NCBI GenBank assembly: GCA_900074885.1
Contig: FJUW01000009.1
Location: 496,001 to 560,000, forward strand
Direction: 5' to 3'
From: Rhynchosporium graminicola
Lineage: Eukaryota > Ascomycota > Leotiomycetes > Helotiales > Ploettnerulaceae
DNA: 64,000 nucleotides
Below the pieces are notes generated by a model, which did not search any database, was not told the origin of the DNA, and saw nothing but the letters and a program-made list of their open reading frames with translations. Each line of letters begins with the position of its first letter. Positions within the stretch are counted from its first letter, which is position 1. The position numbers were made by a program, and so were the translations under genes. Positions 33,367 through 44,232 of the stretch are shown in pieces.

Positions 33367-36136
33367 TCAAACAATTTTATACAACCACTTCGCAGTAAAG
33401 TAGCAACTCATTCCAAAGACTAAAAGCCCTCCAGTGAGCCACCAGAACCACGTCAAATCTCCCTCATACTGCTGTCCAGGTACCCAGACGTTCATACCCC
33501 AGAGACCGGTAATGATATTCATAGGAAGGACGATTGTGCCGAGAACCGTCAATTTGCCCAAAACATCGGCAGTCTGCTCTTGTCGCTCGTTCATCTTAAT
33601 ATTGATCTGTGCTAGATAATTGGCGTGAGAGCGGGCGAGGATCCTACATTTGTCAGCAACTTTCTACTAGCGTGAATGATATGAACATACTTTTCATAAT
33701 GGGACAAATTTCCCGTCATAGTAACGATGTGATCCTGAATATCTCCCAAGTAAAGCCCGATCTCACTTCGAGGAGCAATCTCCCAATGTTCGTTGCAACG
33801 TTTCGCGAATCCTTTGATGACATCTGCTTTGTTTCCTAGCAGGCGGTATAAACCCATGACTTTCTTTCTGCAGTCTCCGACTCGTCTCAACATGTCACCA
33901 CCACTCTCCCCACTTGTACCGTCACCGACATCGGATTTTTTGTCGTCGTAGTGTTTTTCGTCCTTATCTGGAGCATGGAGCTTGAGTATGGCATCGTCAA
34001 TATCGTCGACTTCATCCTCGATGTTCTGGATCAAAGGAGCGAAAACATCTGTGATGTCATCGATGATAGCGTAAGAAATCCAATCCGAGGATAGAATCAA
34101 GTAGTCGCTCAATTGACGAATTCGGCGGCGAACATTCGCTGGATGTGGTGTCATGGAGAAATGGAAGCTGATAACACCCTCCCTGAATACAACCACATAC
34201 ATGTTAACAGGCTCCAAGAAGTCTTCGTTGTTCATGTCTTGTTCGAAAGAACGGTAGTTGACAAAGTAGTAGTTTCGGAATAGCTCCACTTTCTCCCGTG
34301 CTTCCTGCATCATGATATCCTCTGCAGTGAGAGGATGGATACCAAAAGTCTTGGACAGGACCTTCATTTCGGCATCTGTAGGGGACAGCACGTCAAGCCA
34401 CCAAGTCGGGCGCTCTCCAAAACGCTTCGCCTTCTCCTTTTCAGGAGTTGGCGCAGTTGGGGAAGGTTTGTATTGTGGGGAATTGATATTTTCATTGGGA
34501 GTCGCGACACCCGAAGTGATCCCAGATGTTTTCTTCGCGTCCAATTTTCCATCCCCAGCTGCAGAACCACCAAGTCTCGAACCAGGCCGCGGATAGTCAG
34601 CCAGAGAGCCTTGCCTTGTCGGTGCTCTTGAATCACCATTTGTGCCGTCGACATGGTGGAACATAGTGTCATCCCGTTGACGTTCTGGCTCGTCATCTTC
34701 GGAGTCTGAACTATCACTCAACTCAGGAGGATCTGGGATGAACAGTTCTCGAAAGCTACCACCAGGTTGCACCAATTCTGAAATGGTTTGACTGTGGATG
34801 GTGCTCTGAAAGTCTTCATTGAAGTATGTAAATCGATAAGGTGCATCATCTTCAGCTCGGTGCCAGCCTTTGTGAATGGGTCGCAATCGACCGCCAATCA
34901 GCTGCGGCTCTGTGATTTTCTTTGCTCGACGCTCCTCACTTCTGCCCTCCTTCTCGTAAGTGCTCCACTCGTCCAGCATGGTCAGATCAGGCCACTTGCC
35001 CCTCCTCCGTCGGGGACCTGGGCGTCTAAAAGCATCATCCTGTCGCTGGCCCATATCCTCTTCTCCCATGTCAGACATTCCCTCCACGGGAAAACAAACA
35101 TCCCCTTCAGCTTCCACTGCAATGGTATGTCGCCTTCCTTGAAATACTGACTCCCTCTGGAGTGATCCTGACTTCGAAGCATCATCCACTGCAACCTCGC
35201 TATCCCCATCACGACTATCACGCATAGAAGCTCTAGCTGGAGCGAAGTCATCCCTCACCATCATGTCCCCGAAGCTCATGTCTCGGTTAGAAGCTCCAAG
35301 TGTCGGGCTACCGGGTACCGAAGGTGGGTAGTTGACATTGTATTCGTCATTGTACGATGGAAAGGTCGGGCTCTGACGATCGAAAATTGTCTTCCCTTTT
35401 CTGTTTACCGACGATGCCTTACTCGAGGAACGTCGGCGGCCACCAGGGCTGGGACCCATAGATTTCGAAATGTTGCCACCCTGTCCAAGAACCGCACCAG
35501 AGCTCTTGGCTCTCGCAGATGATGGAATGAGCGGCGCTCTTTCGTCGATCACATCGTCTTCATCCTCATCTTCGCTATCTTTTTTGGCTGTTCGTGGTCG
35601 CCGGGTGACATTCTCGGACGATACGAAGGGGTTTTGGTATGATGGTCTGTAGGACGGACTATCGTAAAGTGGCACACCGAAAGCACTCTGGCCCATAGTT
35701 GAAGATCTACGAGGTCGTATACTTTGCTGATCTCTGCAAGTCGGACAAGTATCAGCAGGTTATTGAAAAGAAATTGCGCGATGGCTTACCTGTGATCTAA
35801 CAGCGCTTCGCTCTCAATGCTCGTATTGCTCAGATTTCGTCCTTGTAATCGGTAGAAGCTATCTCTCGCCGCACTATTTGTGTTCATTCGCGAGTGCGAG
35901 GTCTCTGGCATGCCGGATCCATCTTCGGTCGATGCTGCAAAGGATTGCCTCCTTCGCTTTTTCTTTCCTCCTCTATGATTCCTTTTCTTCTTTGGTATCG
36001 GGGTGCTCGAGTCTGGTCGTAGAGTCGCCGAGGAGCTTGCAGCATTTCCTGATTGTATCGCAGTCGGCTCGGGCCTCTGAGGTATCTCATCGACGTTCTT
36101 AAGAGGCGAGCCTCGTCGGGGAGGTGGCGCGGTCAT
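33367..36136 (-). CDS. CorA-family Mg2+ transporter, Alr1/Mnr2 type
   Basis: Exons 36136-35790, 35733-33691 and 33643-33367 join exactly to 888 aa. A long cytosolic N-terminal half is disordered and phospho-site-like: a Lys-rich block (KKKRNHRGGKKKRRR), acidic DSEDEDEDDVIDE and SDSSDSEDDEPE stretches. The conserved domain starts near RPTWWLDVLSPTDAEMKVLS, followed by HPLTAEDIMMQEAREKVELF and a helical stalk. The two C-terminal transmembrane helices flank the signature GMN at about 846-848 (ITGLWGMNVWVPGQ), and the protein ends KWLYKIV. Such proteins form pentameric Mg2+ channels. In yeast Alr1 is at the plasma membrane and Mnr2 in the vacuole; the very long N-terminus fits that group, but which one cannot be told. 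ATG 36136 is the first usable start; the frame extends further only to a GTG. Confidence 0.93.
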
Positions 36137-37457
36137 ATTGAGCAGATAAGACTCCCAAGGGCAGCGTCTAATTGAACGTATCTTCCCAACCAAACTGTGT
36201 CCCACAAGAAAGGCAATAGACCTGTTCGCGATCTGCGTGGCAATCTGCGAGAATCCACAAGGGCACAGTTAACAGAATATCGCTCGCAGCTCACCGACTG
36301 AAGTGAGTTTTCTGGCGGAGATGTTGGCGATACGCTAAGAGGATTTCGGCACGTCTTCCAGGTTGTGGCTTTCGGCAGTTGTCGCACGTCGTACTTCAGC
36401 TTCAATTGTTCAGTCTGATAACAGAATCATCCGAGAACTGTGAATAGCCGTCACGAATTGTTGCCGTTGTCAGTTGCCGTTGTCGATGTCGCCGTCGCTG
36501 TCGCCGTCACCAGTGGACTCACAAGATTGTGGCAGGAGCGGAGGAGCGGGTGAGCTGCCAACAAAATTGCAGTTCCTTAGCTCTTGGGACGTCATACCAA
36601 GCTTCTCATTGGCTGTAATGGCTGGGTGTCGCGTGCCCACCTACCGCTTTCGTCTTTCTCAACGCCAAGGAGAAACCACGCAAAGATCGTCGTATACAGG
36701 TTTTATACATCTGTACGGAGTAGACTTGTCATTCCATTTTCAAATTACTTTAAAAAGTCATCTTATTTCGCATTGTAGACTTATCTGCTTCCTTGTTATG
36801 GTCAGGACAGCTTCTATTATTCTGTTGCTCCGTTCTCTCGAGGCTGTCCTCCCGAATGCACTCCTAGTATGCATTATGGAGGTAGTCTGAATGCACGCAG
36901 AAGAAGTTATTGTTAGTCGAGACACATCATGTAATCTCCGAGTCTCTAATTTTGTGAGCTGGAGCTGCGAAATTGCCGCTACATTCACTCCCGCTGAGCG
37001 AGCTTAACACGGTCGCGCTTGGCACTTTCTCTCTCTCTTCGACCCTCAAATCCTTGGATATGCCTAGTTTCCGTAATCTCGTCAAGTAGAGCCAGTACAT
37101 GATGCATTGGCTGGCCCCACCATCTCCATGCCCCTTCACTTGACTAGATTTCGGTGCTAGGTGACAGACTGAACGAGGACTACAGATTAAGGGCGAGAGC
37201 TTACTAGATATGGAAGTTTACGCGAGAGCTGTGGGTGGTTGATACTGCTATCCCAACACATGTCAGTATCTTTGATTGTGGATTTTCGAGTTTTCTTCGG
37301 GGGATACAAGATTCTTCTGATAGCTATGCTCGCAGTACCTCATCTCTTGCCTGGCTTAGGTTTGGAGGAAGTGAGACGTGGTGGCACTCAGTCTACAGAC
37401 TAGGCTCGTTCAATTGCTGTCGAAGACCGGCCTCGTGATGCAAGAGGACTCCACATA
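36137..37457. other. Intergenic, no supported gene
   Basis: It carries the CorA promoter and the 3' flank of the UNC93-like gene. A GTCGCCGT-type low-complexity run lies at about 36480-36512. No coding frame. Confidence 0.4.
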
Positions 37458-39033
37458 TCATTTTTTGCTCGCCTGGACATCGATTGCTTGTTCCCTCTCA
37501 CGCGAAGCATGTCCTTCTCTTTCAAGCTTCTTGTCTCCCAAGCTGACCCCAATCTTCTTGACAACGAGCCATCCAGGTACTAATGCCAATGCCCAAAGTC
37601 CAAAGTTGAGGTACACGCCTCCAACATCCGCAAAGATTTTGATGCTGTTCAAACCATACTACCAAAGTTAACGATGGCCATGGAAATCAACATGATTGAC
37701 TTACGCTAACTGCTTGTACTGCGGACTCCGTTCCTCTAAGAAGGCCGGCGATCCGAATGACTTCGGCATCAGTGCCCGCTAGCTCGCCAACGACGAAATA
37801 CCTGTACTAGTAAGCATAGCTCGCATAGAAAAGTTCGAACTTACAGATACATATAGTTGATCTGAAACCCAATGACCCAAAAAAGAAACAGAGCAAATCC
37901 CTTCCCAAAGCCAGCGTCCACCCAATCGAAGGTGGGCTTGCTCTTGTGGAAATCTGTCACCAGGATCGTGGCCCAGATCCACCACACGCCTTGCAAACCA
38001 AGAATGGCAATGTAAGCTCCTCTTGCTCGGGTCTTGAGACTATACTTCTTGGAATCCAGCCATGCCCCGAGGATATTTCCACCGAGCATAGCCGCAATAC
38101 CAGAGAGGAATGAGCCCAACGCTCTTGCTCTGACGCTGAACCAGAGGGATTGGAATGTGAAAAAGACAGCCTCAGCATAGACTGCTTGAGCAATAACCGG
38201 AACCAAAAGTAGGAAGTTTTTGCTGCAAAAGAGTCTCGCATTGGCTTTGAGTTCATACATGGCATTGTTGGTGATAGCAAGCTTGACTTTCACGCCGTCC
38301 GTTCTCTGGACCTTGTCTGGTTTGTTTAGAAGCAAGGCGGCGAGTGGACCAAGTGCTTGCAAGGCGATGAAGGCAAGGTAGACGTTGTATGAGACTTTGC
38401 CGGCCTTGGAATTATTTGCGTTCATGCCCAAGTTGATCGCACCGCCAAGGACTTGCCCACCGATGCGGAAGCTGAGCCATAATCCTAGGAAGCGGCCTTG
38501 GTTATGTGGTTCGGGATAAGCGAGAGCAATGGCTGCTTCGGCCATCCAGAATACGCCAGCAGAAATACCACAGAGTGCAGCACCGAGCAGTACGAACCAT
38601 TCATTGCCGAACCGATTGTTGGTGTAGAGTCCTGCAGCGTAGGGAGCGTACCCTAGGGTTCCGAAAACAAGTGTGTATTTGATACCAATAGCCTTGACGA
38701 GTATTGGCGAGAAGAAACATGAGACCACCATGAGACAGAATGTTAGTGCATTGGCGGCATTGACAAGGTATGGCTTTTGCTGCCCACCAGCCCCGAGAGA
38801 GTTCATAGCTCCCCAGATTCCTGGTGCGAGGAAGTTGCATATTCCGAGGATGAGAGCATTATAGAAAGTGCTGCGGTACCATTTTGCTTTCAGATGTAAG
38901 CCGCTGGAAGACATGATGGGAAATGATGGGACAAACGCTTGATGTACTGGCTGGTAACGGGCTGCGCTTCATTGTCAGACGATAAGACCTCGGCGTCCAC
39001 CTTGTGTTCTGATTTTTGTTGAGGGTCTGCCAT
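37458..39033 (-). CDS. UNC93-like major facilitator transporter
   Basis: Exons 39033-38948, 38903-37845, 37801-37705 and 37658-37458 join exactly to 480 aa. After a short polar N-terminus (MADPQQKSEHKVDAEVLSSD) come TFYNALILGICNFLAPGIWG, AMNSLGAGGQQKPYLVNAAN, SPILVKAIGIKYTLVFGTLG and GISAGVFWMAEAAIALAYPE. The second half includes FSVRARALGSFLSGIAAMLG and FLFWVIGFQINYMYLYFVVG. This is the fungal UNC93/DUF895 branch of the MFS, about 11-12 helices, whose substrates are poorly known. The first intron (45 nt, GTACAT...TTCCAG) is short but the only one that keeps the frame; without it translation might start at a downstream ATG (38914) giving a slightly shorter protein. The gene reads away from the transposon block, with its promoter only about 250 bp from it. 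Confidence 0.88.
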
Positions 39034-39280
39034 GATAACAGAGAGAGTTTAGGAGGCACTTTGGCAGACAGAAAAGTAGATTGATCAGCACGCGTGATGC
39101 AGATGTAAATTTGCGGGCTCAGCCAGATTTATACAAATTCTTTGCTCATAACGTCAATCGCGTTTGCCTTCCCAAGAAAGTTTCAAGGTTAAAGTGTAAT
39201 AAAAGTTGGTATGATTTTTGAGCATGGCGTGCGATGGCGACAGAAGTGCCATGTAAGCACGCTCTCCGAGACCCACTTTT

Positions 39281-39356
39281 ACAGTGATTCTTCGGTTTGG
39301 CGTGATTCTTCAGTAAATACAGTGATTCTTCGGTTTGGCGTGATTCTTCAGTAAAT
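39281..39356. repeat. 38-bp perfect tandem duplication at the left transposon end
   Basis: The unit beginning acagtgattcttcggtttgg (38 bp) occurs at 39281-39318 and again at 39319-39356. Each begins after TA and matches the outer end of the transposon inverted repeat. Each unit itself carries the direct repeat 'gtgattcttc' twice, 17 bp apart. It may mark a second truncated end or slippage during insertion. Confidence 0.85.
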
Positions 39357-40659
39357 AACGCCGGTACACCGCCTTTTAGTATGAACCCTACTAAATATTA
39401 ATATGCTGTAATTATCAGAACTAGAAACTACTGAAGCTCTATAAATACTATACCGATTTACCTCTAAACTACTTCTTTTTAAAGCTCTTAATCTATAGAG
39501 TATATATTCAGTCTGCGGCTATATCTCCTAAATCTACTTCTAAGATTAGTATAAAAGCTCTAAAAGGACGTAAATCGACTAAACTATATACTCGACTACC
39601 TTCTGCGCTAGTATAACTAGCTAAAATAACCCTGAAAATCAATACTAAGAGTACTATAACTAAGTCTACTGAGCCTACTATAGACTTAGTTGCAGCTATA
39701 GTACTAGCTATAGTACTAGCTATAGTACTAGTACTAGTACTAGTACTAGCTATAGTACTAGCACAAGCTATAGAAAGCAAATCGACGCCTCAACCTCAAC
39801 CTGAATCGATTATACTCTCTTCTTCGCCTCCGCAGATTATTATATAGGTTATAGAGTTAGAAATTCGATACTACCTAGATAGCGAGCGTATTAGTAGTAT
39901 AATTAGTAGTATTTTAAATAAGCTAGGAGAGGAGGGATATACCTACTAATCGATTAAGGAGACTACTAGAGAGGTAGCAGATAATACTATTAATTCAAGA
40001 GGTATTTCTAGCCTAAGAAGAGATTATACTTACTAGTACGCTACGTATAGAGCTAATAGTAATCCGACTAAGGTAGATATTAGTAATTCAGCTGATTTCG
40101 ACTATATTATTAAACGAGTTTCAAACTAGGGAGCTAAAAGCAAGAAGAAGATACTTAGACTCTAGATTTACTTTAGTATCGTCTTAACTCCTTAGAGTAT
40201 AGTTCGACCTCTATAGAAAGATCTAGTACTAGTAAAGCTTCTAATTATTACTATTCTAAAGCGTATATATAGAGATCTAAGAGAGGAGAGAGAGGAGGTA
40301 CTAAAGCTTAAGAAATCTCGTATAGCGATAGTATAGTTAATAGAGGAGGAGAAACTAAGCTATTAAGCCGAAAAAGGAACCTTTAAGGAGCTCTTAACCT
40401 TAATTTAAGTACTATAAGCTTATAAAGTTAGCTCTTATAGTTTAACTACTCGCTTTTACTAGGTAAATAATAATAAGTACTATTACCTCTTAGGAGCTGA
40501 TTTGACTTACTAGGGCTATAATATTAAAGAAGGAGTTACTATAATTAATAAGCTTTCTATACTTCATAGAGGAGACTTATTAAGAGAGCTTACTAGGCGT
40601 CGAGAGGCAGAAGAAGTAAAGGAGAGAAGAGGGAGGAAGCAGAAGAAGAGAGAGTCTTA

Positions 40660-41210
40660 NNNNNNNNNNNNNNNNNNNNNNNNNNNNNNNNNNNNNNNNN
40701 NNNNNNNNNNNNNNNNNNNNNNNNNNNNNNNNNNNNNNNNNNNNNNNNNNNNNNNNNNNNNNNNNNNNNNNNNNNNNNNNNNNNNNNNNNNNNNNNNNNN
40801 NNNNNNNNNNNNNNNNNNNNNNNNNNNNNNNNNNNNNNNNNNNNNNNNNNNNNNNNNNNNNNNNNNNNNNNNNNNNNNNNNNNNNNNNNNNNNNNNNNNN
40901 NNNNNNNNNNNNNNNNNNNNNNNNNNNNNNNNNNNNNNNNNNNNNNNNNNNNNNNNNNNNNNNNNNNNNNNNNNNNNNNNNNNNNNNNNNNNNNNNNNNN
41001 NNNNNNNNNNNNNNNNNNNNNNNNNNNNNNNNNNNNNNNNNNNNNNNNNNNNNNNNNNNNNNNNNNNNNNNNNNNNNNNNNNNNNNNNNNNNNNNNNNNN
41101 NNNNNNNNNNNNNNNNNNNNNNNNNNNNNNNNNNNNNNNNNNNNNNNNNNNNNNNNNNNNNNNNNNNNNNNNNNNNNNNNNNNNNNNNNNNNNNNNNNNN
41201 NNNNNNNNNN
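40660..41210. other. Assembly gap (551 N)
   Basis: By alignment with the next copy, the last base before the gap (40659) matches 42796 and the first base after it (41211) matches 44584. The missing piece should therefore be about 1.79 kb with the solo LTR or about 1.58 kb without it, not 551 bp. Confidence 0.9.
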
Positions 41211-42903
41211 AAGATTCTCTCCTGAACGTAGTACTTAATCGATTTAGTATATTTTCTATACTAGCAGATTAGGAGCTATAATATTAATATTATAGTAGAC
41301 TTAATATATACTCTATAGATTAAGAGCTTTAAAAAGAAGTAGTTTAGAGGCAAATCAGTATAGTATTTATAGAGCTTTAGTAGTTTCTAGTTCTGATAAT
41401 TATAGTATATTAATATTTAGTAGGGTTTATACTAAAAGGCGGTGTACCGGCGTTATTTACTAAAGAATCACGCTAAACCGAAGAATAGCTTATAACGCCG
41501 GTATACCGCCTTTTAGTATGAATCCCACTAAATATTAATATATTATAATTATTAGAACTAGAAACTACTAAAGCTCTATAAATACTATACCGATTTGCCT
41601 CCAAACTACTTCTTTTTAAAGCTCTTAATCTATAGAGTATATATTTAGTCTGCAGCTATACTTTCTAAATCTACTTCTAAGATTAGTATAAAAGCTCCAA
41701 AAGGACGTAAATCGACTAAACTACGTACTTGATTACCTTCTGCGCTAGTATAACTAGCTAAAATAACCCTGAAAATTAATACTAAGAGTACTATAACTAA
41801 GTCTACTGAGCCTACTATAGACTCAGTTGCAGCTACAGTACTAGCTACAGTACCAGCTATAGTACTAGTACTAGTACTAGTACTAGCTATAGTACTAGCA
41901 CTAGCTATAGTAAGCTAATCGATACCTCCACCTCCACCTGAATCGATTATACTCTCTTCTTCGCTTCTGCAGATTATTATATAGGTTATAGAGTTAGAAA
42001 TTCGATACTACCTAGATAGCGAGCGTATTAGTAGTATAATTAGTAGTATTTCAAATAAGCTAAGAGAGGAAGGATATACTTACTAATCGATTAAGGAGAC
42101 TACTAGAGAGGTAGCAGATAATACTATTAATTTAAAGGGTATTTCCAGCCTAAGAAGAGATTATACTTACTAGTACGCTATGTATAGAGCTAATAGTAAT
42201 CCGACTAAGGTAGATATTAGTAATTCAGCTGATTTCGACTATATTATTAAACGAGTTTCAAACTAGGGAGCTAAAAGCAAGAAGAAGATACTTAGACTCT
42301 AGATTTACTTTAGTATCGTCTTAACTCCTTAGAGTATAGTTCGACCTCTATAGAAAGATCTAGTACTAGTAAAGCCTCTAATTATTACTATTCTAAAGCG
42401 TATATATAGAGATCTAAGAGAGGAGAGAGAGGAGGTACTAAAGCTTAAGAAATCTCGTATAGCGATAGTATAGTTAATAGAGGAGGAGAAACTAAGCTAT
42501 TAAGCCGAAAAAGGAACCTTTAAGGAGCTCTTAACCTTAATTTAAGTACTATAAGCTTATAAAGTTAGCTCTTATAGTTTAACTACTCGCTTTTACTAGG
42601 TAAATAATAATAAGTACTATTACCTCTTAGGAGCTGATTTGACTTACTAGGGCTATAATATTAAAGAAGGAGTTACTATAATTAATAAGCTTTCTATACT
42701 TCATAGAGGAGACTTATTAAGAGAGCTTACTAGGCGTCGAGAGGCAGAAGAAGTAAAGGAGAGAAGAGGGAGGAAGCAGAAGAAGAGAGAGTCTTACTAT
42801 AATTTATCTTTATTACCGGAACGTCGAATAGGAGCCTAATACCCTCTGCAGATACCTTATTAGCCTCTAAATAGCTTCCTATATTAGTACCCTATAATAT
42901 AAC

Positions 42904-43105
42904 TGTAACGACACAAGACTCAAGGCGGTATACAAGCAAGAATAAATAAGTAGGGAGGCCAAGAGCGATCTTATATGGTCTGGTACGAAGGAAACAGAAA
43001 GATGCAGAGCTCTGAAGGAGTCTGCACCTTCTATATATACAAGGAGGGTATGCCTAAGGCACCGATACTGGCCCGTATCTGCCACGTATACCATGCGCCG
43101 TCACA
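42904..43105 (-). mobile_element. Solo LTR (202 bp) with 5-bp target duplication
   Basis: Read on the minus strand it starts TGTGACGG and ends GTCGTTACA, with TG...CA termini, an internal TATATATAG box and a CTTATTTATT signal-like tract. It is flanked by ATAAC on both sides (42899-42903 and 43106-43110). The last transposon copy has the empty site with a single ATAAC (about 49646-49650). Its sequence is rich in intact CpA, unlike the surrounding DNA. No internal retroelement genes remain, so it is a solo LTR. The 71-aa frame inside it is not a gene. Confidence 0.88.
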
Positions 43106-43827
43106 ATAACCTCCTTAACCTCCTCCGGTATAGTCTTCTTATACTCCTAGCTTATAGGGCTATTTTCAACCTCTGATATACCCTTAACTTAATATACCTC
43201 CTCTAGACTATAAATATTAACTGCCTGAACCTTAATTACCTCTAAATCGACTATAGAAGAGAGCTAGGAGTAAGTTTCTATCGATAGCAGATCTACGAGA
43301 GTCGAGCCTACTATATAGTAATAGTAATTCTGAAGAGGTATTATTTACGCTAAAAACGTTTCTTTATAAGCTCTTATTACTCTCTAAAGCTTCTATAGCT
43401 TTATAATTCGATTTCGCTATTAAGATATTTATAGAGCAAGAGTATAATATAGCTATAATATTAGAGATAATAATTAGAGAGGGAATAGAGCTTAGAATAA
43501 AAGCTAGAGTCTTAAAAGTTATAAAGATAAATTTGAAAGTATTTAAGAAGTAGTATAATTAGTAAGAAGTATAATAAACTATAGAAGAGGAGGAGGAGGA
43601 GGAGGAGGAGGAGGAGAAGGAGGAGTAGAGAGTAAATTTCTAGTAATTATAGCTATTTATATACTTTCTTCTTCTTCTTCTTTAAGACCTTAGTACTTAT
43701 AATAGCGAAAATATACCCTTACTCTACGTTAAGCTTTAGCTCTAATTCCAACTATACGTATAACTAGTATTAAGAAGCTTTTAAACTCCTCTTAAGTATA
43801 CTATTTCTACTTCTAATTTCTTCTAAT

Positions 43828-44232
43828 CTATGCCTTTAGATCTACGAAACTCTCTTTAATTAGGTTGAAAAAGGGGCAATATAGTAAGAGATATTTAAGC
43901 TAAAGACCGAAAGTAGCGTATAAGATAGCGACTTTAGGAGCTCTATAGATAAAGGCGTTATCTATAATAATAACTCTGATTCTAAGCTTAATATACTCCG
44001 GTAAGATACTCTTTTTAAGCTATTTAGTGAAGATCTCTATAGTAATAAAGCCTTAGAAGATTAAAGGCTAATAATACCCTCTTATAGAGTATACTAGTAA
44101 TATTAACTACCTTATAGACCTTTTTAGAACCCTCGATACCTCTGCTAGAGCTCCTCTTAGAGCTTAACTTCTCTTTCTTTCTATTATACGTTCGTTATAA
44201 GTAGATTTATCGATAAAGCAAAAGTAGTAAGA
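43828..44232 (-). pseudogene. Tc1-family transposase relic, copy 2
   Basis: In the minus-strand reading, 'FIDKSTYNERIIERKR' near 44215-44165 matches the first-aspartate block of Tc1-type transposases (F-x-D-E-S-A-x-N-E-R). VIIIDNAFIYRAPKVAILYA (43974-43915) holds the second aspartate. LLLYCPFFNLIKESFVDLKA (about 43890-43830) is the P-P-Y-x-P-x-x-N-P-I-E-E-S block with P to L and E to K changes. Exactly 34 residues lie between the second Asp and the position of the third acidic residue, so the ancestor was DD34E. Several TAG/TAA stops interrupt it. N-terminal DNA-binding sequence, expected to the right (to about 44560), is too decayed to read. Confidence 0.8.

Noticed and set aside
33612..36136. 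Several 60-120 codon plus-strand frames inside the CorA gene
   Set aside because: Shadows of a strongly coding minus-strand frame; no start context or motifs.
42879..43094. Repeated 71-aa minus-strand frame (also at 46252-46467)
   Set aside because: It lies almost wholly inside the solo LTR and overlaps its TATA-like box; no protein features.
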